DNA of 64,000 nt from Thalassospira lucentensis (lineage in GTDB: Bacteria > Pseudomonadota > Alphaproteobacteria > Rhodospirillales > Thalassospiraceae): NCBI RefSeq assembly GCF_032921865.1, contig NZ_CP136684.1, positions 4,378,501 through 4,442,500 of the forward strand, read 5' to 3'. Of the stretch, positions 24,655 through 35,222 are shown piece by piece (positions within the stretch are counted from its first letter, which is position 1; each line of letters opens with the position of its first letter). The translations under genes and the position numbers were made by a program. The notes beneath the pieces are model-generated. The model worked only from the letters and a program-made list of their open reading frames with translations, did no database searches and was not told the origin of the DNA.

Positions 24655-26838
24655 ATGGCGTGTACAGGGGGAATGATAAAAAGACTGGCAACGGGGACGA
24701 TACTTGGCTGCGCATTTGCGCTGGCCGGGACCTATTCGATTGCCGCCAAAGCCCAGCAATCAGATGAAGTCACAACCGGAAACGAAGAACAATCCAAGAT
24801 CCTGTTCAGCGCAGACGAGGTTGACTATAACCGCGAACTGCAAACTGTAACTGCACGCGGAAATGTTGAAATTTCCCGGGATGGGCGGATTTTACTTGCC
24901 GATACCGTCAGCTATGACAGATCGCAGGACGTGCTCACTGCATCTGGCAATGTCAGTATAACGGAACCCACTGGTGAAGTTACATTTGCAAGCTATGTTG
25001 AACTCACGGGTGACTTCAAAGAAGGCATAGTCGAAGACATCTATGTTCTTCTTGATGAAAACACGCGCATTGCCGGAACCGGTGCACGGCGCAGTGGGGG
25101 AAATTTCACTGAAATAGCCAAAGCCGTTTATTCTCCCTGCAAGGTTTGCGAAGACAATCCGGAAACGCCTCCTCTATGGCGGATCAAAGCTGCACGCGTT
25201 CTTCATGACGCCAACGCCAAAACGGTCGAATACAAAGATGCGCGACTGGAATTTGCAGGAGTTCCGGTTCTTTATTCGCCCTATTTCCAGCATCCCGATC
25301 CGACAGTAAAACGCCAATCAGGCCTTTTGGCACCATCCTTTGGCAGTACGAGTTATGTCGGCTCGTTCTTCGAGTTACCCTATTACTGGGCAATTGATCC
25401 AAGCAAAGACCTGACTCTTCGTCCGATTTACACAACTGACGAGGGTCCGGTTCTTGCAAGCGAATACCGGCAACGCTTTGATAGCGGAGAAATGGACGTC
25501 GTCAGCAGCGTTACCAGCGACAGTAATGACGACTGGCAAGGCCATATTGATGCAGAGGGGCGCTTCGACATAGACGAGACCTGGCGCTGGGGCTTTGATG
25601 CTGAGCAGGCTTCTGAAAAGACCTACATGAACCGTTACGGTTTTGGATCGCCATCCGTATTGACGTCCAACCTGTTTACCGAAGGCTTCAGAGGCTCTAG
25701 CTATAGCCGTGTCGATGGTTATTATTTCCAGGGGCTAAAAGCCGAAGATGACCGGGACACGACCCCCATTATTTTGCCTCACGCACAATTTCATGGTCAA
25801 ACGGCCCCCGCAAAATATGGCAGCTACACAACCCTTGACCTAGACGCTCTTTCGCTGACACGAGAAGAGGGAACAGATTCCCACCGCCTGTCGGCCAAAG
25901 CCGGCTGGACGCTGCCGTATATAGGAACACTGGGAGACGTAACCAAACTCTCGATGTCTATCCGTACAGATAATTACATGGTCTCTGATGTGTCCAGGGA
26001 CGGACAGCAAAATTATGACGGATATGCGGGTCGTATTCTTCCTTTGGCGGCTGTTGACTGGAACATGCCGTTTGTAAACAACCAAGGCAGCTATCACCAT
26101 ATCGTCAAGCCGATGGTTATGGCCGCATGGTCCCCCAATGGTGGTAATCCGGACGAGATTCCAAACGAGGATTCCCAGTCATTTGAATTTGATGACATAA
26201 ATATTTTCTCGCATGACAGGTATAGTGGCCTTGACCGCGCCGAAGATGGCTTCAGGACCAGTTATGGCCTTGAATGGGGCATATACGGGGAAGAAGGTGG
26301 TTATACCAGTGCAATGTTCGGGCAAAGCTATCGTGCCAACAAAGGTGACACCTTTGCCGAAGGATCTGGCCTTGAGGATCATCTATCGGACTATGTTGGC
26401 CGAGTAACTGTTGCCCCCAACAAATATGTCGATTTAACCTACCGTTACCGTCTCGATAACGAGGATTTCTCGACACGTCGGAACCAGATATCAGCGGGAT
26501 TAGGTGAAAAGGAAACTTTACGCCTCAATCTTGACTATGTTCATTTTTCCGAGGACGCCGGTACGGATGAATTCGGGCAGCGTGAAGAGGTTTACTTCCG
26601 TGCTGAACGCCAGTTCGGTGAATTCTGGTCGGGAATGGCTTATAGTCGTTATGATCTTGATCAGAACGACCCTCTTGAATACGGTTTCGGCTTTGTTTAC
26701 GAAGACGAATGCTTCGTGTTTGACGGTCAGGTCAGAAGAACGTTCTACGAAGATCAGGATCTTGGTCAGTCGGATGAGATTCTTTTCCGACTGGTATTCA
26801 AAACACTTGGCGAATTTGCGTCAGCAGCCGGATTATAA
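24655..26838 (+). CDS. lptD: LPS assembly outer-membrane protein LptD
   Basis: This 727-residue protein has a signal peptide (to about AKAQQ), an OstA/LptA-like N-terminal domain (LFSADEVDYNRELQTVTARGNVEIS), and a large LptD beta-barrel. It inserts lipopolysaccharide into the outer leaflet. Motifs include PYFQHPDPTVKRQSGLLAPS and the C-terminal strand VFKTLGEFASAAGL. Cysteines occur as CKVC near residue 160 and a late pair region (EDECFVF). Either ATG (24655 or 24673) may be used; the later one has AGGGGGA immediately before it, too close for a normal site. It is four bases after lptG. Confidence 0.92.
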   Translation: MACTGGMIKRLATGTILGCAFALAGTYSIAAKAQQSDEVTTGNEEQSKILFSADEVDYNRELQTVTARGNVEISRDGRILLADTVSYDRSQDVLTASGNVSITEPTGEVTFASYVELTGDFKEGIVEDIYVLLDENTRIAGTGARRSGGNFTEIAKAVYSPCKVCEDNPETPPLWRIKAARVLHDANAKTVEYKDARLEFAGVPVLYSPYFQHPDPTVKRQSGLLAPSFGSTSYVGSFFELPYYWAIDPSKDLTLRPIYTTDEGPVLASEYRQRFDSGEMDVVSSVTSDSNDDWQGHIDAEGRFDIDETWRWGFDAEQASEKTYMNRYGFGSPSVLTSNLFTEGFRGSSYSRVDGYYFQGLKAEDDRDTTPIILPHAQFHGQTAPAKYGSYTTLDLDALSLTREEGTDSHRLSAKAGWTLPYIGTLGDVTKLSMSIRTDNYMVSDVSRDGQQNYDGYAGRILPLAAVDWNMPFVNNQGSYHHIVKPMVMAAWSPNGGNPDEIPNEDSQSFEFDDINIFSHDRYSGLDRAEDGFRTSYGLEWGIYGEEGGYTSAMFGQSYRANKGDTFAEGSGLEDHLSDYVGRVTVAPNKYVDLTYRYRLDNEDFSTRRNQISAGLGEKETLRLNLDYVHFSEDAGTDEFGQREEVYFRAERQFGEFWSGMAYSRYDLDQNDPLEYGFGFVYEDECFVFDGQVRRTFYEDQDLGQSDEILFRLVFKTLGEFASAAGL

Positions 26839-26850
26839 GGCAGTACAGCT

Positions 26851-28122
26851 TTGCATATCACCAGACTTTCCCATCTCGTCGCAGCAATTGCTGTTGTGCT
26901 ATTTACCGTTGTTTCAATTTCGACAGCGCGCGCTCAAGGCACCATAGGCGTCGCAGCCGTCGTCAACGATGCTCCGATTTCGGTGGTGGATCTGGTCGAA
27001 CGTATCAAGCTTGTAGCCGCCTCCTCAAACATCCCGATGAGCCCGCAGCGCAGTCAGGAAATGGCACCGCAAATCTTACAGCAGCTGATCAACGAGAAGC
27101 TGCAGTTGCAGGAAGCAGAACGTCGTGGTTTTGACGTAACCGACGCGGATATTGATCGGGCAAAAAACCTGATCGAGCAAAATTCGGGATTACCCCCCGG
27201 AGGATTGGACCAGTTTCTGGCTCAGAATGGCATCGCAACGGAAACCATCCGAAATCAAATCCGTCCACAAATTGCATGGCAGAAACTTCTAGGATCAATG
27301 CGACGCGAAATCCAGATTTCCGATACCGAGATTGATGACAATCTTGAACGTATTCGAAGCAATCAGGGAAAACCGCGAAACAATGTTCAGGAAATTTTCC
27401 TGCCTGTCGACAATCCCCAGGACGAGACCAAAGTTTATCAAAATGCCCGCGAGGTGATCCGGGCTCTGGAACAGGGTGCCAATTTTGGTGGCCTTGCACG
27501 GCAGTTTTCGGCGAGTTCCAGTGCGGCAAACGGTGGTAATCTTGGCTGGCTTTATTCCGGCGAAATGGCCGGAGAACTGCAGCAAGCCGTCAATCAGATG
27601 CAACCCGGTGATATAAGCGATCCAATCAGAACCATTCGCGGATATTACATCCTGAAATTGCTTGATCGTCGCCGAGGCGATGCTAATGCTCTGACAGATG
27701 TCCGACTTGATCTTTACCAGTTGTTTGTCCCGATAGCGGCCAACACCCCGCAGGATGAGGTAAATACCAAACTCGGTATCCTGCAAAATGCCAAAGAGAA
27801 CGCCGATAGCTGTGAATCACTGGCCAATGTTGCAGTTGATCTCGGATCGGAAATGAGTGGCAAGACCGAAGGCATTTCTCCAAATGACCTCGCCGGTCCG
27901 GTAAGAAATGCAGTTGCAAACCTGGACAAAGGCGGCATTTCCGACCTGATTAAGGTAGATGGTGGCGCGCTCCTTGTTATGGTCTGTGACAAAACCGAAG
28001 AAAGTACGCTTCCGGACAGGGAAAACATTCGGGAACGCCTTGAAATGGAACGCCTTGAAATTCTTGCACGCCGCAAACTGCGCGAATTGCGCCGCAATGC
28101 GTTTATCGATATCCGGATGTGA
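26851..28122 (+). CDS. surA: SurA-like periplasmic peptidyl-prolyl isomerase/chaperone
   Basis: This 423-residue protein has a signal peptide ending near STARA-QG, a SurA N-terminal helical domain, and one clear parvulin (PpiC) domain (about residues 170-275: NVQEIFLPVDNPQD through GGNLGWLYSGEM), followed by a second degenerate segment. It escorts outer-membrane proteins, including LptD, to the BAM complex. The start is a TTG at 26851, twelve bases after lptD with AAGG upstream; no better ATG gives a full signal peptide. Confidence 0.88.
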   Translation: MHITRLSHLVAAIAVVLFTVVSISTARAQGTIGVAAVVNDAPISVVDLVERIKLVAASSNIPMSPQRSQEMAPQILQQLINEKLQLQEAERRGFDVTDADIDRAKNLIEQNSGLPPGGLDQFLAQNGIATETIRNQIRPQIAWQKLLGSMRREIQISDTEIDDNLERIRSNQGKPRNNVQEIFLPVDNPQDETKVYQNAREVIRALEQGANFGGLARQFSASSSAANGGNLGWLYSGEMAGELQQAVNQMQPGDISDPIRTIRGYYILKLLDRRRGDANALTDVRLDLYQLFVPIAANTPQDEVNTKLGILQNAKENADSCESLANVAVDLGSEMSGKTEGISPNDLAGPVRNAVANLDKGGISDLIKVDGGALLVMVCDKTEESTLPDRENIRERLEMERLEILARRKLRELRRNAFIDIRM

Positions 28123-28142
28123 TCCGGAAAGGACGCAAGCCT

Positions 28143-29174
28143 ATGAGCGATATCAAGCCGATCGCAATGACACTGGGCGAACCGGGCGGCATTGGCCCGG
28201 AGCTTGCCGTCAAGGCGTGGCTTGCGCGCTCCGACCATAATCTGCCGCCGTTTTTTATTCTGAGTCCCAAGACAATCATGGATCGAACCATCGAAAGTCT
28301 TGGACTACGTGTAAAAACCAAGGTGATATACGAAGCCATCCAGACAGGCGAGTTCTTCGAGGATGCACTTCCCGTTTTTGAGACTCCCGGTAACGCTGAG
28401 GATATCAAACCCGGGACGGCATCCAGTAAAACCGCGTACATTGTCATAGATAGCATTACCCATGCCGTTAACCTGACACGATCAGGAACCGCAAGTGCTG
28501 TGGTAACCAACCCGATCCAGAAGAGTGCACTTTATCAGGCGGGCTTTAAACATCCCGGTCATACCGAATTTCTCGCAGAACTTTCCGGTCCGGATGCGAT
28601 TCCGGTCATGATGCTGGCAAACAGCAAGTTACGCGTCGTACCTATGACGATCCATATCGCCCTTTCCGAGGTTCCGAAACAACTGACCGGGGAGATGATC
28701 AAACAATTGGTCCACATCACAGCAGCGTCAATGCAACGGGATTTCGGATTGAAAAAACCGAGGCTCGCCATTGCCGGATTAAACCCACATGCGGGTGAAG
28801 ACGGATCGATGGGGGATGAAGAAATCAAGGTCATGCGCCCCGCCATCATGGCATTGCGGGATGAGGGCTTCGATGTTGTTGGTCCCCTGCCCGCCGATAC
28901 CATGTTTCATGCCGAAGCACGTGCAAACTACGATGTGGCCCTATGCCCCTATCATGATCAGGCCCTGATCCCCGTCAAAACACTTGATTTCCATGGTGGT
29001 GTGAATGTCACGCTCGGATTGCCTTTCATCAGAACGTCCCCGGATCATGGAACGGCTCTTGATATTGCAGGTAAGGGCATCGCACGACCGGACAGCCTGA
29101 TCGCTGCGATCAAAATGGCGGCGGACATGGCACGAAAACGAGAAGCCGGCAAAGCCGCCTCACAAGGAGCCTGA
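28143..29174 (+). CDS. pdxA: 4-hydroxythreonine-4-phosphate dehydrogenase
   Basis: This 343-residue enzyme acts in de novo pyridoxal phosphate synthesis, oxidising 4-phosphohydroxy-threonine. Family motifs are [17 protein letters not shown] at the start, GHTEFLAE, and the metal/substrate histidines in [12 protein letters not shown] and [12 protein letters not shown]. It lies between surA and ksgA as in many proteobacteria. The ATG at 28143 was chosen by homology; the frame is open 24 bases upstream. Confidence 0.94.
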   Translation: MSDIKPIAMTLGEPGGIGPELAVKAWLARSDHNLPPFFILSPKTIMDRTIESLGLRVKTKVIYEAIQTGEFFEDALPVFETPGNAEDIKPGTASSKTAYIVIDSITHAVNLTRSGTASAVVTNPIQKSALYQAGFKHPGHTEFLAELSGPDAIPVMMLANSKLRVVPMTIHIALSEVPKQLTGEMIKQLVHITAASMQRDFGLKKPRLAIAGLNPHAGEDGSMGDEEIKVMRPAIMALRDEGFDVVGPLPADTMFHAEARANYDVALCPYHDQALIPVKTLDFHGGVNVTLGLPFIRTSPDHGTALDIAGKGIARPDSLIAAIKMAADMARKREAGKAASQGA

Positions 29175-29178
29175 CATC

Positions 29179-30045
29179 GTGTCAGACCAGAAAAATGAAA
29201 CCGCCAGCCTTGCCAATGACGGGCTCCCGCCCTTGCGCGACGTCATTGCAACACATGGTCTGTCGGCTCAAAAGAAGTTCGGCCAGAATTTTCTTTTTGA
29301 TCTCAACCTGACGGGGCGGATCGCACGTGCGGCGGCACCACTTGAGGATGCCACTGTAATCGAAATTGGTCCGGGTCCGGGCGGCCTGACACGTGCCCTG
29401 CTTTATAATGGAGCCAAAAGCCTAACAGTTATCGAGCGTGATCCCCGCTGCCAGCCTGTCCTTGAACAAATCAGCAATCATTACCCCGGCGCACTTCATG
29501 TGATTGACGGTGATGCACTGGAAGTTGACGTCACCTCACTTGGTCCGGCCCCACGAAAGATTGTCGCCAACCTTCCCTACAATGTGGGCACCCAACTGTT
29601 GCTGGGCTGGCTGATGCAGATTGACCAGTTTGCCAGTCTGACTTTGATGTTCCAGAAAGAAGTTGCAGAACGTGTTGTTGCTGCTCCGAAAAGCAAAGCC
29701 TATGGCCGTCTTTCAGTCCTGTGCCAGTATCTATGTGACTGTCAGATACTGTTCGATGTCCATCGCAGTGCATTTACTCCACCGCCCAAGGTAACCTCTG
29801 CCGTCGTTCAACTACGACCGAAAACAGATCGTGGAGAAGCTGTAAATCTTGTCAGTCTGGGCAAGGTCACACAGGCAGCCTTCGGCCAAAGACGCAAAAT
29901 GCTGCGCGCCAGCCTGAAGACATTGAACATAGATGTCGGGATTTTATTGGAACGTGCAAAAATTACAGAGACTGCACGTGCCGAAGAATTAAGCGTGGCC
30001 GATTTCGTCCGGTTGACACGTATTCATGATGAAATGGCCGCCTGA
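29179..30045 (+). CDS. ksgA: 16S rRNA adenine dimethyltransferase
   Basis: This 288-residue SAM enzyme dimethylates two adjacent adenines near the 3' end of 16S rRNA. Motifs are [12 protein letters not shown], the SAM loop [16 protein letters not shown], and the catalytic [11 protein letters not shown]. It starts at a GTG with AAGGAG nine bases upstream, four bases after pdxA. Its stop codon lies inside a 14-bp inverted repeat that may end the operon. Confidence 0.95.
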   Translation: MSDQKNETASLANDGLPPLRDVIATHGLSAQKKFGQNFLFDLNLTGRIARAAAPLEDATVIEIGPGPGGLTRALLYNGAKSLTVIERDPRCQPVLEQISNHYPGALHVIDGDALEVDVTSLGPAPRKIVANLPYNVGTQLLLGWLMQIDQFASLTLMFQKEVAERVVAAPKSKAYGRLSVLCQYLCDCQILFDVHRSAFTPPPKVTSAVVQLRPKTDRGEAVNLVSLGKVTQAAFGQRRKMLRASLKTLNIDVGILLERAKITETARAEELSVADFVRLTRIHDEMAA

Positions 30046-30060
30046 ACAGGCGGCCATTTC
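30031..30060. terminator. Perfect hairpin spanning the ksgA stop, possible bidirectional terminator
   Basis: GAAATGGCCGCCTG (30031-30044) is followed after two bases by its exact reverse complement (30047-30060). It covers the ksgA TGA and lies seven bases from the gmk stop. There is no long T tract, so termination would rest on the stem. Confidence 0.5.
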
Positions 30061-30066
30061 AGATCA

Positions 30067-30699
30067 TCAATCTGTCAAAAGCTTTTTAACGAATCCCGGC
30101 AATTGGGATTGGCGTTCACGCTTTACGCGCTCTGCCCCGATAATATGCTGAACATCGGCAAGACAACGATCTAGGTCATCGTTGATCAGCACATAATCAA
30201 ATTCTTCCCAATGGCTGATTTCGGCCCCGGCTTTCGCCATACGTTTCATGATCACATCATCGGCATCCTGTCCGCGGTCCCGAAGACGACGTTCCAGTTC
30301 GGCCGATGAGGGTGGCAAAATGAAGACAGACACAACATCATCACCGCCCTTCTCGCGTATTTGCCGCGCGCCCTGCCAATCGATATCAAACAGAACGTCG
30401 TGTCCTTCCGAAAGCGCCTTTTCGACCGGGCCGCTTGGCGTACCGTAATAATTGCCAAACACTTCGGCCCATTCCAGCAATTCGTCATCGGCAATCATAT
30501 GCTTGAACGCGTCAACGGATTTGAAGAAGTAATGGATGCCCTCTTCCTCGCCCGGACGTGCCGCACGTGTTGTTGCTGAAACCGAAAGTGAAATCTGGCT
30601 ATCCTTTTCCAGAAGCTGACGCGTGATTGTGGTTTTCCCGGCCCCGGAGGGTGCACAGAACACCAGCATTACACCACGACGTTTTGCCTGATCCGTCAT
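30067..30699 (-). CDS. gmk: Guanylate kinase
   Basis: This 210-residue enzyme phosphorylates GMP to GDP. The P-loop is CAPSGAGKTTITRQL, the GMP-binding region includes TTRAARPGEEEGIHYFF, and DIDWQGARQIRE is the Walker B stretch. The ATG at 30699 has AAGGA seven bases upstream; a TTG at 30717 is less likely. It follows yicC by ten bases. Confidence 0.95.
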   Translation of the reverse strand: MTDQAKRRGVMLVFCAPSGAGKTTITRQLLEKDSQISLSVSATTRAARPGEEEGIHYFFKSVDAFKHMIADDELLEWAEVFGNYYGTPSGPVEKALSEGHDVLFDIDWQGARQIREKGGDDVVSVFILPPSSAELERRLRDRGQDADDVIMKRMAKAGAEISHWEEFDYVLINDDLDRCLADVQHIIGAERVKRERQSQLPGFVKKLLTD

Positions 30700-30709
30700 C
30701 GGGGTATCC

Positions 30710-31594
30710 TTATTCAACGTTCTGAACCTGTTCGCGCAGTTGATCGATAATCACCTTCAATTCCATCCCGCAATTGGTCAGTTCAATATCGTTCGCCTTG
30801 GAACACAATGTATTAGCCTCGCGATTGAACTCCTGACACTGGAAATCAAGCTTGCGGCCAATTGCTCCGCCCTTTTTGATCATGTCACGTGCAGCAACGA
30901 TATGAGCCTTCAGCCGATCAATTTCCTCGCGGACATCAGCCTTGGTCGCAAGCAGCGCCGCTTCCTGATGAAGTCGTTCAGGGTCGAATTTACCGGCTTC
31001 CATCAACTCGTCGATCTGGCGTTTGAGCTTTATCTTGATCGCGTCGCTTCGAACCGATGCACAGCTTTCCGCCCGCAGAACAGTTTCCTCGATACGATCG
31101 ATATGACCGCGCAGCATTTCATCAAGCTTAGCGCCTTCTTCGGCGCGATGGGCTTCCATCTGATCAAGCGCCTCGCCGAAACTTCTGAGGATCGCAGCAT
31201 CAAGTATTTCACGACTGTCGTCGTCTTCCTGCTGTTCAACAGCTTCAAGCACGCCACGCACATTCATAAGATCAGCTATGGTGCCAGCCGAAAGACTGCT
31301 GGCACGGTCAAATTCCTCGGCCAGAGCAACCAGTTCGGCAAGCAGATCCCGATTGATACGATAGGCACTGCTTTCCCCGGGACGGACAACATTTAATGTT
31401 ACGCCCATATTTCCCCGTTTGAACCGCTTGGAGATTGCCTCTCGAACCGTTGGCTCCAGACGTTCAAAACCGCCATTAAGGCGTGTGCGAACATCCAGCC
31501 CCTTGCCATTGACACTGCGCAGCTCCCAGGTCCAGCCAAAGCCTTCTGCGCCGCCGTCGGTGCGAGCAAACCCGGTCATGCTTGATACGGTCAT
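30710..31594 (-). CDS. yicC: YicC family endoribonuclease
   Basis: This 294-residue protein has the N-terminal MTGFAR motif with NGKGLDVRTRLNGGFE, and the C-terminal DUF1732 helix ending GRKLDFQCQEFNREANTLCS, then KVIIDQLREQVQNVE. YicC proteins are RNases that degrade certain small RNAs. The ATG at 31594 is the family start; an upstream extension is rejected. The yicC-gmk pairing is common in bacteria. Confidence 0.92.
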   Translation of the reverse strand: MTVSSMTGFARTDGGAEGFGWTWELRSVNGKGLDVRTRLNGGFERLEPTVREAISKRFKRGNMGVTLNVVRPGESSAYRINRDLLAELVALAEEFDRASSLSAGTIADLMNVRGVLEAVEQQEDDDSREILDAAILRSFGEALDQMEAHRAEEGAKLDEMLRGHIDRIEETVLRAESCASVRSDAIKIKLKRQIDELMEAGKFDPERLHQEAALLATKADVREEIDRLKAHIVAARDMIKKGGAIGRKLDFQCQEFNREANTLCSKANDIELTNCGMELKVIIDQLREQVQNVE

Positions 31595-31784
31595 ATTCCT
31601 GATCCAGTCTGAATTGTCGGTTGCCCGTTTATAACGGTTGTGCCCCGACGCGCCAAGGGATTGTCGTTTGGGGCAGATCATGAAGACAAGCTGTTATTGC
31701 CCGCATTTCATAATGCTGCCCTAATGCTGTCCCATGGTCCGCCCAAACAATCCGGAACATCGTCCAACGGGATCACGAGCAACC

Positions 31785-32609
31785 ATGTCACTGCAATACC
31801 ACGCCATCCTGATTACCGGTGCCAGCTCGGGCATCGGGGCCGCACTTGCCCGTCATTATGCCAGAACCGGGGTTACTCTTTTCATCAGCGGCCGCGATCA
31901 AACACGTCTGAAACTGGTCGAAAATGAATGCCGGGCGGCAGGTGCGAACGTATTTGCCGACGTGCTTGATGTCACCGAGCGCGAAACGATGGCGGAATAT
32001 GTCACCAAATGTGATCAGATCACACCGCTGAGCCTGATTGTCGCCAATGCCGGTATTTCGGCAGGAACCGGCAGCGAAGGCGAGGACCCCGATCAGGTAC
32101 GCGATATCTTTGCAACAAATGTCGCGGGTGTTCTGAACACGATTGATCCTGCGATCACTTTCATGTCTGCACGCGGGCACGGACAGATCGCACTGGTTTC
32201 GTCCCAGGCATCATGGCGAGGGCTGCCATCCGCACCGGCCTACTGTGCCAGCAAGGCGGCGGTAAGAACCTATGGCGAAGGACTGCGCGGTGCCCTTGCC
32301 CCGTTCGGGATCAAGGTTAATGTGATTTGCCCGGGCTTTGTCAAAAGTCGCATAACCGATGCCAACGACTTCCCCATGCCATTCTTCATGCAGGCGGACA
32401 AAGCCGCAATCAAGATCGACAAAGGGCTCACGAAGAACAGAGGGATGATCGCATTCCCCTGGCAGATGAATATCCTGATCGGTATTTTGAAGATTGTGCC
32501 GCAATCGTTACTCGACCTGGCAGCATCACGCATCCCGCGCAAGGCTTCGAAAAATGAGGCCCGTCAAAGACTGGAGTCCCCACCCGAACATGCACAGCCC
32601 CGTCAGTAA
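31785..32609 (+). CDS. Short-chain dehydrogenase/reductase
   Basis: This 274-residue SDR has the cofactor motif ITGASSGIGAALARHYA, the NAG stretch VANAGISAG, and the catalytic Y-x3-K in PAYCASKAAV. The C-terminus includes an amphipathic or membrane-like helix (MNILIGILKIVPQSLLDLAA), as in SDRs acting on lipids. An in-frame ATG at 31734 is possible but would place a poor tail ahead of the Rossmann start. It is divergent from yicC. The substrate is unknown. Confidence 0.85.
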   Translation: MSLQYHAILITGASSGIGAALARHYARTGVTLFISGRDQTRLKLVENECRAAGANVFADVLDVTERETMAEYVTKCDQITPLSLIVANAGISAGTGSEGEDPDQVRDIFATNVAGVLNTIDPAITFMSARGHGQIALVSSQASWRGLPSAPAYCASKAAVRTYGEGLRGALAPFGIKVNVICPGFVKSRITDANDFPMPFFMQADKAAIKIDKGLTKNRGMIAFPWQMNILIGILKIVPQSLLDLAASRIPRKASKNEARQRLESPPEHAQPRQ

Positions 32610-32630
32610 CGGGGAAGCATGACCCGTTAC

Positions 32631-33605
32631 CTATTGGCCGTCCCGGATACGACGCCACCGCGCGACATTGCGGTTGTGTTCGTCCAGTGTCCGGGCAAAC
32701 GCATGACCACCGGTGCCATCAGCAACAAAGTAAATCTCGTCAGTTTCTGCAGGATGCAGAACCGCAAATATCGCGTCACGGCCCGGATTGGTTATTGGTC
32801 CGGGAGGCAATCCCGCCGAAACATAGGTATTATAGGGGCTGTCGAATTTCAGATCAGCCCGGGTCAATGCTCGATCAAGCGGTTCGTTCGGGCTGATGGC
32901 ATAGGCAACCGTCGGATCGGACTGCAAACGCATGTTCATCCTGAGCCGATTGACGAATACACCTGCAACACGCGGGCGTTCGGCGACAATACCGGTTTCC
33001 CGCTCTACGATAGACGCCAGAACAATGGCTTCGTCGATGGTATCAAACGGTAGATTGGCCTCTCGCCCCGGCCATAATTGCGCCACCAGCGCATCATGAG
33101 CCGCCGCCATACGATCAATAATGCTCTGTTTCGTATCACCAAACGAGAATTGATAGGTTTCGGGTAACAGCATACCGTCGGGCGGGATGTCGGAAATTTC
33201 ACCTGTCAGACCATCGACAAGATTGATACGAGCAACGATTTCGCTAGACCGCAGTCCTTCGGGGATGGTCACAAATCGTTTAACGGTATCACCGGCGGCA
33301 AGAATTTCAGCCGCCTGCTTCGGACTGACCCGTGCGGGGAAATGATATTCACCGGCACGCAACGAACGATCCAGTCCGGCTATACGTACCCCAAGCAGAA
33401 ATACAAGAGGTTCCTGTATGATGTTTTCACGACGGAATATGTCCGCAATCCCGCGAACACCTGTACCCTGCGGGATGACAATATCACTGCCCTGCACCAG
33501 TTTGCTGGGCGATGTATATTGCACATAAACATACACCGCCGCCCCACCAATGGTGAGAGCGGCGGTGATGCATAAAAAGCCAAGAACAAGCAGAAAACGC
33601 TTCAA
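32631..33605 (-). CDS. mltG: Endolytic murein transglycosylase MltG
   Basis: This 324-residue inner-membrane enzyme cuts nascent peptidoglycan strands. It has one N-terminal transmembrane helix (LLVLGFLCITAALTIGGAAVYVYV), a LysM-like YceG region (VIPQGTGVRGIADIF), and the catalytic domain with the glutamate in ASIVERETG and FVNRLRMNMRLQSDPTVAYA. It is 33 bases downstream of fabF, the usual alphaproteobacterial order. Confidence 0.94.
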   Translation of the reverse strand: MKRFLLVLGFLCITAALTIGGAAVYVYVQYTSPSKLVQGSDIVIPQGTGVRGIADIFRRENIIQEPLVFLLGVRIAGLDRSLRAGEYHFPARVSPKQAAEILAAGDTVKRFVTIPEGLRSSEIVARINLVDGLTGEISDIPPDGMLLPETYQFSFGDTKQSIIDRMAAAHDALVAQLWPGREANLPFDTIDEAIVLASIVERETGIVAERPRVAGVFVNRLRMNMRLQSDPTVAYAISPNEPLDRALTRADLKFDSPYNTYVSAGLPPGPITNPGRDAIFAVLHPAETDEIYFVADGTGGHAFARTLDEHNRNVARWRRIRDGQ

Positions 33606-33638
33606 GGGGTTTCCCTCTGTCAGGTTGAATCTGCTGTC

Positions 33639-34898
33639 TTAAACGCCTTTGAAGACCAGCGAAGCATTGGTACCGCCAAAGCCGAACGAGTTCGACAGTG
33701 CGACATTGACTTTGCGTTTCTTTGCTTCGAGCGGAACCAGATCAATCCCGAGGCAGGCTTCGGAAGGATTGCGAAGGTTAAGGGTCGGCGGAACAACACC
33801 TTCATGGATCGCAAGGATCGAGAATACGGCCTCAATCGCACCTGCGGCACCAAGAAGATGACCCGTTGCCGATTTGGTCGAGGACATCGAAAGTTTCGAT
33901 ACCGCATCCCCGAACAGACGTTTTACCGCACCCAGTTCGATTTCATCACCCAGCGGAGTCGACGTGCCATGTGCGTTCACATAATCGACGTCTTCCGGGT
34001 TGATGCCGGCATTGCGAAGGGCATTGCGCATCGAGCGGAAACCGCCATTGCCATCTTCGGCCGGAGCCGTGATGTGATAAGCGTCGCCCGACATGCCATA
34101 ACCGGCAACTTCGGCATAAATTTTCGCACCGCGTGCTTTGGCATGTTCATATTCTTCAAGCACCACGCAACCGGCACCCTCACCCATGACGAAACCGTCA
34201 CGGCCCTGATCCCAGGGGCGCGATGCCTCGGTCGGGGTATCATTGTAACCGGTCGACAGCGCACGTGCTGCGGCAAAGCCAGCCATACCCAAACGGCAAA
34301 CAGCGGCTTCGGCGCCACCAGCAACCATGACGTCGGCATCACCAAGCATGATCATGCGCGATGCATCGCCAATGGCGTGTGCACCGGTTGAACATGCGGT
34401 CACGACGGCATGGTTCGGACCTTTAAGACCATGTTTGATCGAAACCTGGCCAGAAACCAGATTGATCAGGCAGGACGGAATGAAGAATGGGCTGACACGG
34501 CGGGTCTTGCCGTTATTCACCAGTTCCGTGGCTTCGGAGATCTTAGGCAGACCACCAATACCCGAACCAATCAGAACACCGGTATTTTCCTGGTCTTCGT
34601 CGGTTTCGGGTTTCCATCCGGAATCGGCCAATGCCTGATCGGCAGCGGCAACACCATAGACGATAAAATCGTCCATTTTCTTCATGTCTTTAACCGAGAC
34701 ATGATCTTCCGCGTTGAAAAGTCCGTCACCCACACCACGCGGCACAAGGCCTGCGATCTTGGCCGGGATATCGGACACATCGAAGGTGTCGATGCTTTTG
34801 ATTCCGGATTGGCTGTCCAGCAATTTCTGCCAGGTGTTCTGTGCACCGCTGGCAAGCGGAGTAACAGCACCAATACCGGTAACAACTACGCGTCTCAT
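33639..34898 (-). CDS. fabF: 3-oxoacyl-[acyl-carrier-protein] synthase II
   Basis: This 419-residue elongating condensing enzyme has the Cys-His-His triad: cysteine in VTACSTGAHAIGDA, histidines in NAHGTSTPLGD and SATGHLLGAAG. It begins MRRVVVTGIGAVTPLA. It sits 87 bases after acpP in the fabD-fabG-acpP-fabF-mltG cluster. Confidence 0.96.
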   Translation of the reverse strand: MRRVVVTGIGAVTPLASGAQNTWQKLLDSQSGIKSIDTFDVSDIPAKIAGLVPRGVGDGLFNAEDHVSVKDMKKMDDFIVYGVAAADQALADSGWKPETDEDQENTGVLIGSGIGGLPKISEATELVNNGKTRRVSPFFIPSCLINLVSGQVSIKHGLKGPNHAVVTACSTGAHAIGDASRMIMLGDADVMVAGGAEAAVCRLGMAGFAAARALSTGYNDTPTEASRPWDQGRDGFVMGEGAGCVVLEEYEHAKARGAKIYAEVAGYGMSGDAYHITAPAEDGNGGFRSMRNALRNAGINPEDVDYVNAHGTSTPLGDEIELGAVKRLFGDAVSKLSMSSTKSATGHLLGAAGAIEAVFSILAIHEGVVPPTLNLRNPSEACLGIDLVPLEAKKRKVNVALSNSFGFGGTNASLVFKGV

Positions 34899-34985
34899 CC
34901 CGCACTACGCCTTTATTTTATGAATACAGCAAAGACGAAAAGGGCGCCTGAGGATGCCCTCTGGCGCCCATGTCTCACGGCAAGA

Positions 34986-35222
34986 TTAGCCGTTCGCCTT
35001 TTCGATGAAGTCGATCGCGTCTTTAACGGTCAGAATTTTTTCTGCTGCGTCATCAGGAATTTCGCAACCGAATTCTTCTTCAAACGCCATGACCAGCTCG
35101 ACAGTGTCCAGGCTGTCGGCGCCCAGATCGTCGATGAAGCTTGCGTTTTCGGTGACCTTGTCTTCCTCGACACCGAGGTGCTCGACAACGATCTTCTTCA
35201 CGCGATCTGCGACATCACTCAT
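34986..35222 (-). CDS. acpP: Acyl carrier protein
   Basis: This 78-residue acidic protein carries the 4'-phosphopantetheine serine (Ser37) in [11 protein letters not shown]. It shuttles acyl chains in fatty-acid synthesis. The gaps around it (87 and 169 bases) are longer than elsewhere in the cluster, as expected if acpP has its own promoter. Confidence 0.97.
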   Translation of the reverse strand: MSDVADRVKKIVVEHLGVEEDKVTENASFIDDLGADSLDTVELVMAFEEEFGCEIPDDAAEKILTVKDAIDFIEKANG

